DNA of 12,187 nucleotides from an uncultured Eubacteriales bacterium. GTDB taxonomy: Bacteria; Bacillota_A; Clostridia; Oscillospirales; Acutalibacteraceae. The DNA lies in assembly GCA_934454005.1 (NCBI GenBank), contig CAKSGI010000045.1, forward strand, positions 1 through 12,187. The letters run 5' to 3'. The notes under the pieces were generated by a model, which was not told where the DNA came from, ran no database searches, and saw only the letters and a program-made list of their open reading frames with translations. This document shows, one piece after another, positions 7,024 through 12,187 of this stretch; position 1 is the first letter of the stretch, and every line of letters begins with the position of its first letter. A program made the translations under genes and the position numbers.

Positions 7024-7749
7024 GTGGAAATGATAGAAAATTTAAAAACAGAAAAAATAAAAATAAATGGTATCCCATCAATGTTATGGGGTGAAAAGGG
7101 TAACAAGGTTTTCATAGCGGTACATGGAAATATGTCTAATAAAGAAGATGAAGTTATAAAGATTTTAGCTCAAAAAGTAATAAGCAAAGGTTATCAATTA
7201 TTGAGTTTTGATTTGCCAGAGCACGGGGAAAGAAAAGGGGATAAAACGTATTTGTGCAAAGTTCAAAATTGTGTAAGAGATTTGAGCGATATTATGGCAT
7301 ATGCAAAAGAAAAATATGATGAAATAAATTTATGGGCATGTAGTATGGGTGCTTATTTTAGTTTGCTTGCATATAAAAACGAAGATATTAAACAATGTGT
7401 ATTTTTATCTCCAGTTGTTAATATGAAAACAATTATCGACAATATGATGTTATGGAGTAATGTAACGAAAAATGAGCTAAAAGAAAAGCAAGAAATAAAA
7501 ACGGATTTTGGACAAACATTGTATTGGGATTATTACGAATATGTTAAGAATAATCCAATTATTAGCTGGGAAAAAAAGACTCATATTTTATATGGGGATA
7601 AAGATAATATGCAAAGTGAAGATTTAATAAAAGATTTTTCAAATAAATTTAGTTGTGATTTATCTGTATTAGAAAATGGAGAGCATTATTTTCATACAGA
7701 GGAGCAGTTGAAGTTTTATAAAGAGTGGTTAGATAGAGTTATTGTGTAA
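7024..7749 (+). CDS. Alpha/beta hydrolase
   Basis: This 241-aa cytoplasmic serine hydrolase has no signal peptide. VHGN (33-36) is the oxyanion-hole strand, FDLPEHGER (62-70) matches the family's second conserved loop, ACSMGAY (105-111) is the nucleophile elbow with S107, ILYGDKDN (188-195) supplies the acid (D192 or D194), and GEHYFH (219-224) the histidine (H221 likely). The triad is therefore complete. The substrate (ester, amide or thioester) cannot be told from sequence. GTG 7024 is chosen because AAGGAG (7011-7016) is 7 nt away; ATG 7030 is also in frame. The gene is 1 nt after the DUF1697 gene, which suggests co-transcription. Confidence 0.87.
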   Translation: MEMIENLKTEKIKINGIPSMLWGEKGNKVFIAVHGNMSNKEDEVIKILAQKVISKGYQLLSFDLPEHGERKGDKTYLCKVQNCVRDLSDIMAYAKEKYDEINLWACSMGAYFSLLAYKNEDIKQCVFLSPVVNMKTIIDNMMLWSNVTKNELKEKQEIKTDFGQTLYWDYYEYVKNNPIISWEKKTHILYGDKDNMQSEDLIKDFSNKFSCDLSVLENGEHYFHTEEQLKFYKEWLDRVIV

Positions 7750-7835
7750 GTGAAATTAAAAAATAAGCTAGTGTTACAAATATTTGCGAATTTGTGGTTT
7801 GTTATATAAATAATAATTTGAAAGTAGGGGTTTAT

Positions 7836-9032
7836 TTGAATAATAAACAAATTAGTGAGACTAATAAAATTACAATAGGTTTATTCATTGATACTTTTTT
7901 TCCAATGATAGATGGTGTTACTATGGTGGTCGATAATTATGCCAAAAGATTAACTAAATATGCAAATGTAATTGTTTTTGCTCCAGAATATCCCAAAGCT
8001 CAGTATGACGACTTAAAATTTTTGTATAAAGTTGTTAGATGTAAATCGGTGAAAATGCCAATAATTGATTACTCGTTGCCAATGCCGAAAATTGACAAAG
8101 AATTTATGCATGAATTAAATAATACAAAGTTAGATATCGTTCATATACATTCTCCGTTTACAATAGGAAAGATAGGTGTGGAGTATGCTAAGAAAAATAA
8201 TGTACCTGCTATTGCTACTATGCATAGTCAATATAAAAAAGACTTTTTAAGAGCAGTAAAATTCGAGCCTTTGGCAAATCTTTTAACCAAGGTAATTATA
8301 AGGCAATACAATAAATGTGATGAGTGTTGGGCAGTAAACAGCGAAATTGCTAAAATATATTACGAAGAATACAAATATAAAAAATTGCCGAAGGTAATGG
8401 GAAACGCTACAGATATGAAGCTTGTCGAAAATATGGAGCAAGCTAAAAAACTAATCAATGAGAAATATAATATTTCGCCTGACGAGGAAGTATTTTTATT
8501 TGTTGGTAGGATAAATAATTTAAAGAATGTGTTTTTGATTGCTAATAGTTTAAAGATATTAAAAGAAAAATATAATCCCAAATTTAAGATGCTATTTGTA
8601 GGAAGTGGACAAGATGAAGATGAACTTAAAAGTATTATCGATAAAAATAACATGAATCAAGATATAATAATGTGTGGATAAATATCAGATAGAGAGTTAC
8701 TTGCCAATATTTATGCAAGGGCGGATTTATTTTTGTTTCCATCTTTGTATGATGCATCATCAATAGTTCAAATAGAAGCAGCATCACAAAAAACACCGAC
8801 TTTGTTTGTTGAGGGTGCAGCAACAACTGCAACTATAACCGAGAACGTGAACGGATTTATTAGTCAAAATAACGAGGAGGATTTTGCAGAAAAAATAAAT
8901 GAAATAATAAACAATAAGGCTTTGTATGATAGTGTTTGTGAGAATGTATATAAAGACATATATATAAACTGGGATAGTCAAGTAAGCAAAGTGTTTGATT
9001 CTTATATGGAGATTATAAGTGAACGATTATAA
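7836..9032 (+). pseudogene. GT4-family glycosyltransferase, interrupted by an in-frame TAA
   Basis: This is a GT-B fold sugar-nucleotide glycosyltransferase resembling diacylglycerol glucosyltransferases. The N-domain has IGLFIDTFFPMIDGV and HIHSPFTIGKIGVEYA; the C-domain has FLFVGRINNLKN and LFVGSGQDEDELK. The frame meets TAA at 8679-8681 (codon 282) and then continues in the same frame with SDRELLANIYARADLFLFPS, IVQIEAASQ with the nucleotide-binding Glu, and ends at TAA 9030. One change, most simply AAA (Lys) to TAA, explains it. The truncated product lacks the donor-binding half, so it should be inactive unless the stop is read through. The start is unsure: TTG 7836 has only a weak AGGGG site, and in-frame GTG 7794 is the alternative. 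Confidence 0.82.
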
Positions 9033-9301
9033 TCCTTTGAAAATTTATTGATGAAATGTAGTCAAATTTAAAACTATAATATAAGTTAATATTTGTTGCA
9101 ATTTGGTAGGAATTATTTTGACCATTGCAAGTATAACTAGAGACGAAAAGAAAAAATAGTAATTTATCATTGAGATTGACGAGAGTAAAAAAACAAAAAC
9201 AGTAATCAGTATTTAAAACTAATTATAAATATTGACAGTGGAATTATTTTATCGTAAAAGACAAACAATAGTTCTTAAAATTAAACACGAGGTGATTAGT
9301 G
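9033..9301 (+). other. Intergenic region with an inverted repeat, ORF remnant and promoter-like site
   Basis: No intact gene is visible. TTGCAAT(TT)GGT (9096-9107) and ACCATTGCAA (9121-9130) form an imperfect inverted repeat. From the TTG at 9118 one frame reads LTIASITRDEKKK, two stops, FIIEIDESKKTKTVISI and stop (to 9222), which may be a decayed small gene; I cannot name a family. TTGACA (9232-9237) with 17 bp to TAAAAG (9255-9260) is a fair promoter for the RhuM-like gene that follows. Confidence 0.35.
9232..9260 (+). promoter_or_regulatory. Possible promoter of the RhuM-like pseudogene
   Basis: A perfect -35 TTGACA (9232-9237) is followed after 17 bp by a weaker -10, TAAAAG (9255-9260). 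The start ATG at 9302 has GAGGTGA (9289-9295) upstream. Confidence 0.4.
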
Positions 9302-9989
9302 ATGAATAATATAGAAAATTTAAAAGATTTAATCATATATCAAAGTTAAAATAATCAAAATATAACTGTTGAAGTTTTGTATAATGAAGAAGACTTTTGG
9401 TTGACGCAAAAGTCAATGTCAAAATTATTCAATGTAGCAGAAAATAATATAACATACCATTTGCAAAAAATATTTAAAACAGGGGAATTAGAACAAGATT
9501 CAGTTACTCAAGAAATTAGAGTATCTGCTTCGGATGGAAAAAAGTATAATACAAATTTTTATAGCTTGGATGCAATTATAGCAGTTGATTATAGGGTAAA
9601 CTCAAAAGAGGCAACAGATTTTAGAATATGGGCTACCAAAACATTGAAGGAATACATAAAAAAGGTTTTATTGTTAATAGTGAAATACTAAAAAATGGTC
9701 CAAACAAGAATTTTACCAGAATGTTAAAAATAAGTTACATTTTGCAATTACTGGTATGACAGCATCTGAAATAATATATAATAGAGCCGATAGTCAAAAA
9801 GAAAAATTAGAAGTATTCTTAAAAATTAATGAATATAACATTTTAAAAGATAATGGGAAAATAAAAAGAGAAATTGCGGATAAGTTAGCTTTAGATGAGT
9901 ATAAAAAGTATAGAGCTATACAAGATAAAAATTATATTTCGGATTTTGATGAGTTAATAACGGAAACTAAAAAATTAAATAACGTCTAA
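9302..9989 (+). pseudogene. RhuM-family protein, decayed
   Basis: RhuM-like proteins (first named from a Salmonella pathogenicity island) carry a KilA/phage-antirepressor-like N-terminal domain and are found in mobile regions; their role is unclear. Family matches appear in pieces: DFWLTQKSMSKLFNVAENNI, FKTGELEQDSV, YSLDAIIAVDYRVNSKEATDF, RIWATKTLKEYI, then in other frames KGFIVNSEILKNGPN, FYQNVKNKLHFAITGMTASE, IIYNRADSQK, EYKKYRAIQDKNYISDFDE. The lesions are an in-frame TAA at 9347-9349, a frameshift in a run of six As (9658-9663), a lost segment with a second frame change near 9706, and a lost segment in the ADSQK-EKLEVF junction (~9800). Known members have long stretches at both gaps. ATG 9302 with GAGGTGA upstream marks the original start. 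It is clearly non-functional as one protein. Confidence 0.82.
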
Positions 9990-9999
9990 ATTACAATTT
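9988..9999 (+). repeat. AAATTACAATTT repeat, copy 1
   Basis: This 12-bp AT-rich sequence begins inside the TAA that ends the RhuM pseudogene. It is identical to copies at 11078 and 11623. GTCTA (9984-9988) and TAGAC (10003-10007) flank it as a short inverted repeat. Confidence 0.5.
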
Positions 10000-10043
10000 C
10001 CATAGACTATTAAAAAATTGGTAATAAAGAGAGGAGAATAAAA

Positions 10044-10550
10044 ATGGAATTTAATGATGTAATAAGAAAAAGAACAGCAACAAGAAAGTTTAGTAACAGA
10101 AAATTATCTCAAGAAGATATTGAAAAAATATTAGAGGCTGGAAGGTTAGCACCAACGGCTAAAAACTTTCAACCACAATTAATATATGTAGTTATATCTG
10201 AAGAAAAAATAAAAAAGATTGACCAAGTAACACCTTGCAGATATAACGCACAATGTTGCTTATTAGTTTGTAGCGATAAGGAAAAAGCATTTCATAAAGA
10301 TGAATATTCAACTTTTGAAATCGATGCTACTATTGTTGCTACACATATGATTTTAGAATCTGCTAATTTGAATATAGATAGTACTTGGATAGAGGCTTTT
10401 GATAAAAATAAAGTAAAAGAAGTCTTTAATTTAGGCGATGATATAGAACCTGTATGTATAATAAATTTAGGATATAAAACAGATGATTGCCCAGAAAACC
10501 CAATGCACAATCAAAGGAAAAATATAAATGAAACAGTTAAATATCTTTGA
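10044..10550 (+). CDS. Nitroreductase family protein
   Basis: This 168-aa FMN-dependent oxidoreductase belongs to the short nitroreductase group; such enzymes reduce nitro compounds, quinones or enones with NAD(P)H, usually as dimers. The FMN-phosphate site is RKRTATRKFSNRKLS (8-22); LEAGRLAPTAKNFQP (30-44) is the usual second FMN segment. STWIEAFD (113-120) replaces the common GTCWIGAF loop, and the end HNQRKNINETV (155-165) keeps the family's C-terminal pattern. It is a little shorter than the usual 170-200 aa but looks intact. The physiological substrate is unknown. GAGGAG (10031-10036) is 7 nt before the ATG. No clear promoter was found in the 54 nt after the RhuM pseudogene, so it may depend on readthrough. 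Confidence 0.9.
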   Translation: MEFNDVIRKRTATRKFSNRKLSQEDIEKILEAGRLAPTAKNFQPQLIYVVISEEKIKKIDQVTPCRYNAQCCLLVCSDKEKAFHKDEYSTFEIDATIVATHMILESANLNIDSTWIEAFDKNKVKEVFNLGDDIEPVCIINLGYKTDDCPENPMHNQRKNINETVKYL

Positions 10551-10614
10551 TTATGATGCATTGATTTATTAGATAAATAGTAATTTATAGATGGTAAGTA
10601 CTTTGTAAAAAAAA

Positions 10615-10643
10615 TTGACATAATATATGATGTGCAGTATAAT
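10615..10643 (+). promoter_or_regulatory. Perfect-consensus housekeeping promoter
   Basis: TTGACA (10615-10620), exactly 17 bp, TATAAT (10638-10643). Every consensus base is present, unusual for a native promoter without tight control. The expected start near 10650 gives a ~50-nt leader with AGGAGG (10689-10694) before the gene at 10702. No operator-like palindrome was recognised around it. Confidence 0.85.
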
Positions 10644-10701
10644 ACTCGGGAGTGGAAAATTATCTTTGCTATAGAATAAATATGATATAGGAGGCTGCTT
10701 T

Positions 10702-11031
10702 ATGGGTATAATTGAAAAATTTTATGCTATTAGAAGAGAGAAGAAGGTTCAAGATTATCGTAAAAAAGCTGAACAGAGGTGTTGTGATATATGTCGGCAA
10801 GTAAAAAAAGCATTTTTGGAAAAGAATGTAATAGAGGTTTGGCTATATGACGATTACAATGGACATCTAATTCTTGAGAAAAAGTACCACGATTATTCCG
10901 AAGTAGAAGAATTGGTATTGTTTTTTGGTTATAGACTTGAAGAAGCATTAAACGAGGAATTCGATAGTAACCTTTTTAAGGTGGAATGGCTTCCAAACTC
11001 TGAAATACTGAAGATTAGTAGAGCTACTTAA
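10702..11031 (+). CDS. Unrecognised small protein (109 aa)
   Basis: I do not recognise this family. The first 30 residues are a basic, probably helical stretch (FYAIRREKKVQDYRKKAEQR) followed by a Cys cluster RCCDIC (C27, C28, C31). The middle is mixed strand and helix with an acidic helix (YSEVEELVLFFGYRLEEALN), ending VEWLPNSEILKISR. There is no signal peptide or membrane segment, so it is probably cytoplasmic. The strong ribosome site 7 nt before the ATG, the perfect promoter and a proper terminator all indicate a real and potentially highly expressed gene. The next gene, an HExxH membrane protein, has no visible promoter of its own and may depend on readthrough from here. Confidence 0.8.
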   Translation: MGIIEKFYAIRREKKVQDYRKKAEQRCCDICRQVKKAFLEKNVIEVWLYDDYNGHLILEKKYHDYSEVEELVLFFGYRLEEALNEEFDSNLFKVEWLPNSEILKISRAT

Positions 11032-11041
11032 ATTATAAGCA

Positions 11042-11070
11042 AAGCATCGGCTATAGCTGGTGCTTTTTTT
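11042..11070 (+). terminator. Rho-independent terminator after the 109-aa gene
   Basis: AAGCATCGGCT (11042-11052) pairs with AGCTGGTGCTT (11055-11065) along 11 bp with two G-T pairs and a tight loop. A run of seven Ts (11064-11070) overlaps the stem end. Only 38 nt separate it from the next start codon. Confidence 0.85.
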
Positions 11071-11077
11071 GTTACGC

Positions 11078-11089
11078 AAATTACAATTT
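11078..11089 (+). repeat. AAATTACAATTT repeat, copy 2
   Basis: Same 12 bp as at 9988 and 11623, lying between the terminator of the 109-aa gene and the ribosome site of the HExxH gene. Confidence 0.5.
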
Positions 11090-11108
11090 GAAAGGGAGAT
11101 GTGATTTA

Positions 11109-11621
11109 ATGAGAGAAAGAGTAATAAAAAATTTGAGAAAGTGGTTTGCTTTAATATGTGCAATACTTTTATATTATATAATTCACGAAGGCAGTCATAT
11201 AATTGTAGCATTATGTTATGGGGTTTTTGAAAAAGTAAAAATATTAGGCTTAGGCGTTCAAGTTGTTGCAAATATAGAATCATTAACAGATTTTCAAAAA
11301 GCAATATTTTGTATATCTGGTAGTATAACTACATTAATAATTGCTTATTGTTTGGTGATGTTTATTAATAAAATTGTAGAATGTAAGAGCAAATTTTTGA
11401 AAGCAATTAGTTATTATACTACACTTGCTTTTCTATTGGTAGATCCATTATATTTAACAATAATATATAAATTTGTTGGTGGTGGAGATATGAATGGCAT
11501 TTTATTAATTGGAATACCTGAAGTTGTAATACAACTGATTTTTGCTATTATTACTATGAGTAATATTTTATTAACAATAAAAAAGATATATCCAGCATAC
11601 AAAAAAAGTTTTAGTGAATAA
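11109..11621 (+). CDS. Small membrane protein with HExxH motif, putative M50-like metalloprotease
   Basis: This 170-aa protein has about four to five hydrophobic segments (~12-25, 28-38, 65-88, 100-122, 131-156) and a basic end. The first segment runs directly into HEGSH (26-30), the zinc-protease HExxH form, in the setting IIHEGSHIIVALCYG, followed by VKILGLGVQV. This resembles site-2-protease-like M50 proteins, where HExxH sits within a membrane helix. A second acidic site, GGGDMNG (124-130), could supply the third zinc ligand. It is shorter than classic M50 enzymes and lacks a clear NPDG/LDG motif, so catalysis is uncertain. The start is ATG 11109 with AAAGGGAG (11091-11098); an in-frame TTG at 11088 lies before this site. 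It follows a terminator with no promoter seen between. Confidence 0.68.
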   Translation: MRERVIKNLRKWFALICAILLYYIIHEGSHIIVALCYGVFEKVKILGLGVQVVANIESLTDFQKAIFCISGSITTLIIAYCLVMFINKIVECKSKFLKAISYYTTLAFLLVDPLYLTIIYKFVGGGDMNGILLIGIPEVVIQLIFAIITMSNILLTIKKIYPAYKKSFSE

Positions 11622-11622
11622 C

Positions 11623-11634
11623 AAATTACAATTT
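11623..11634 (+). repeat. AAATTACAATTT repeat, copy 3
   Basis: Same 12 bp, 1 nt after the stop of the HExxH gene. The HExxH gene is thus bracketed by two copies of the repeat. A 9-bp version (AAATTACAA) also directly follows the acyltransferase stop on the minus strand (2842-2834). Confidence 0.5.
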
Positions 11635-11638
11635 CTAG

Positions 11639-11670
11639 AGCAGATAGTTATTGAAAATTATCTGCTTTTA
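11639..11670. terminator. Hairpin terminator, possibly bidirectional
   Basis: AGCAGATAGTT (11639-11649) pairs with AATTATCTGCT (11656-11666) over 11 bp with one G-T pair and a 6-nt loop, followed by TTTTATTTAT. It is 17 nt past the stop of the HExxH gene and could also end the minus-strand fragment at 11700-11771. Confidence 0.8.
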
Positions 11671-11699
11671 TTTATATCTTCCATTGATGTTTCTTTAAG

Positions 11700-11771
11700 T
11701 CAACACAAAGGTATTTCTTCTACTATTGAGTAAATTAAATAAGACAACTTGTCATCTAATACATTTTTCAT
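11700..11771 (-). pseudogene. Short ORF resembling the start of an Ada/MGMT-type protein
   Basis: On the minus strand GAGGTG (11782-11777) lies 5 nt before an ATG that opens a 23-aa frame: MKNVLDDKLSYLIYSIVEEI then PLC and TGA. The IYSIVEEIP pattern resembles the N-terminus of methylated-DNA-binding (MGMT/Ada-like) domains, where IPxGKVxTYGQ would follow, but that part is absent. It may be a remnant cut by deletion or a chance ORF. The other ~180 nt between the terminator and the next gene hold no further gene that I can see. Confidence 0.3.
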
Positions 11772-11859
11772 ACAGACACCTCAAAGGCATTATAGAATAA
11801 ATTTTACGAAAATTCAAACAAAAACTATATATTGTTAATAGTAAAATTTTGAAAATATA

Positions 11860-11868
11860 TGTTATAAT
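11860..11868 (+). promoter_or_regulatory. Extended -10 promoter of the DUF3795-type gene
   Basis: TG (11860-11861) plus one base and then a perfect TATAAT (11863-11868). No good -35 lies 16-18 bp upstream, so it would work as an extended -10 promoter, giving a leader of about 80 nt before the ATG at 11955. Confidence 0.5.
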
Positions 11869-11954
11869 ATAAATGCAGAAGACAAGAAGAATATTTGCGT
11901 GATAATAAATATAATTAGAAATAAAAATATAGATTTACCAAGGAGAATAATAAT

Positions 11955-12187
11955 ATGCGTAGTATTTGTGGTGTTAATTGTAATGAATGTAGTATTAAAG
12001 ATAAATGCGAAGGTTGCGTTGAGACGAATGGTCATCCTTGGAGAGGAGACTGCGTATTAGTAGAATTTTGTTACGACAAAAATGAAACTCATACCAAAGA
12101 AAAAATCTGTACTTATAAAAATGAATTGATTAGCGAAATTAATGATTTAAATCTTGATTTTATTGCTCAAATAGAAGAGTTATATCC
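11955..12187 (+). CDS. DUF3795-type cysteine-rich protein (cut by right edge)
   Basis: The first 77 codons are visible and the frame is open at the window end. The sequence starts MRSICGVNCNECSIKDKC and continues EGC, NGHPWRGDC, with cysteines at 5, 9, 12, 18, 21, 33, 39 and 52. This CxxxCxxC...CxxC pattern with GHPxxGxC is that of DUF3795 proteins, common in anaerobic Firmicutes and archaea. The cysteines probably bind metal, but the function is not known. AAGGAG (11940-11945) is 9 nt before the ATG. Confidence 0.8.
   Translation, partial: MRSICGVNCNECSIKDKCEGCVETNGHPWRGDCVLVEFCYDKNETHTKEKICTYKNELISEINDLNLDFIAQIEELY

Noticed and set aside
8679..9349. Reassigned TAA codon read as an amino acid
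   Set aside because: Other genes here end normally at TAA, and the internal TAAs occur in only two genes, one of which has several other lesions.
9377..9691. An independent 104-aa gene inside the RhuM region
   Set aside because: The RhuM match begins upstream in the same frame at ATG 9302 with a ribosome site; this ORF is just the part after the internal TAA.
10551..10701. Riboswitch or structured leader before the 109-aa gene
   Set aside because: The leader after the predicted start is only about 50 nt and shows no strong hairpin or known aptamer pattern.

Overview
The window is very AT-rich and its main genes have strong purine-rich ribosome binding sites (AAGGAG or AGGAGG), with some TTG and GTG starts. 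Together with a Bacillus-type HelD, a flavin-dependent thymidylate synthase and YefM/AbrB-type small regulators, this suggests a low-GC Gram-positive bacterium, most likely an anaerobe of the Clostridia/Tissierellia type. That placement is inference from style and gene content. No rRNA, tRNA, CRISPR array or intact transposase was seen.

Left part (1-2784): the C-terminal end of an unidentified protein runs in from the left edge. It is followed by a complete helD (RNA polymerase-recycling ATPase) with its own extended -10 promoter, closed by a long hairpin terminator shared with the convergent gene. Minus strand (2843-4204): a two-gene operon in which a small AbrB/MazE-type regulator is followed after 2 nt by a multi-pass acyltransferase-3 membrane protein. 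Its promoter overlaps three 9-bp direct repeats, a candidate autoregulatory operator.

Centre (4240-6443): divergent from that operon is a YefM-YoeB type II toxin-antitoxin module. The antitoxin, promoter, operator-like palindrome and terminator are intact, but the toxin is broken by what looks like a single-base insertion. Next comes thyX with a near-consensus promoter. It encodes a double-length flavin-dependent thymidylate synthase whose two halves carry complementary parts of the catalytic signature.

Right part (6480-12187): a DUF1697 gene and an alpha/beta hydrolase gene lie 1 nt apart. Then come a GT4 glycosyltransferase interrupted by one in-frame TAA, a heavily decayed RhuM-family gene and a nitroreductase. 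A perfect-consensus promoter drives an unrecognised 109-aa gene. Beyond its terminator lies a small membrane protein with an HExxH motif, then a fragment resembling the start of an Ada-type protein on the minus strand, and finally the start of a cysteine-rich DUF3795-type gene running off the right edge.

The overall picture is a core-gene background (helD, thyX) with accessory genes, several of them decaying. The best leads are the split-signature ThyX, the broken toxin beside an intact antitoxin, the AbrB operator/acyltransferase unit, the HExxH membrane protein, and a 12-bp AT-rich repeat found at gene ends. No clearly new multi-gene system is demonstrated by the sequence alone.
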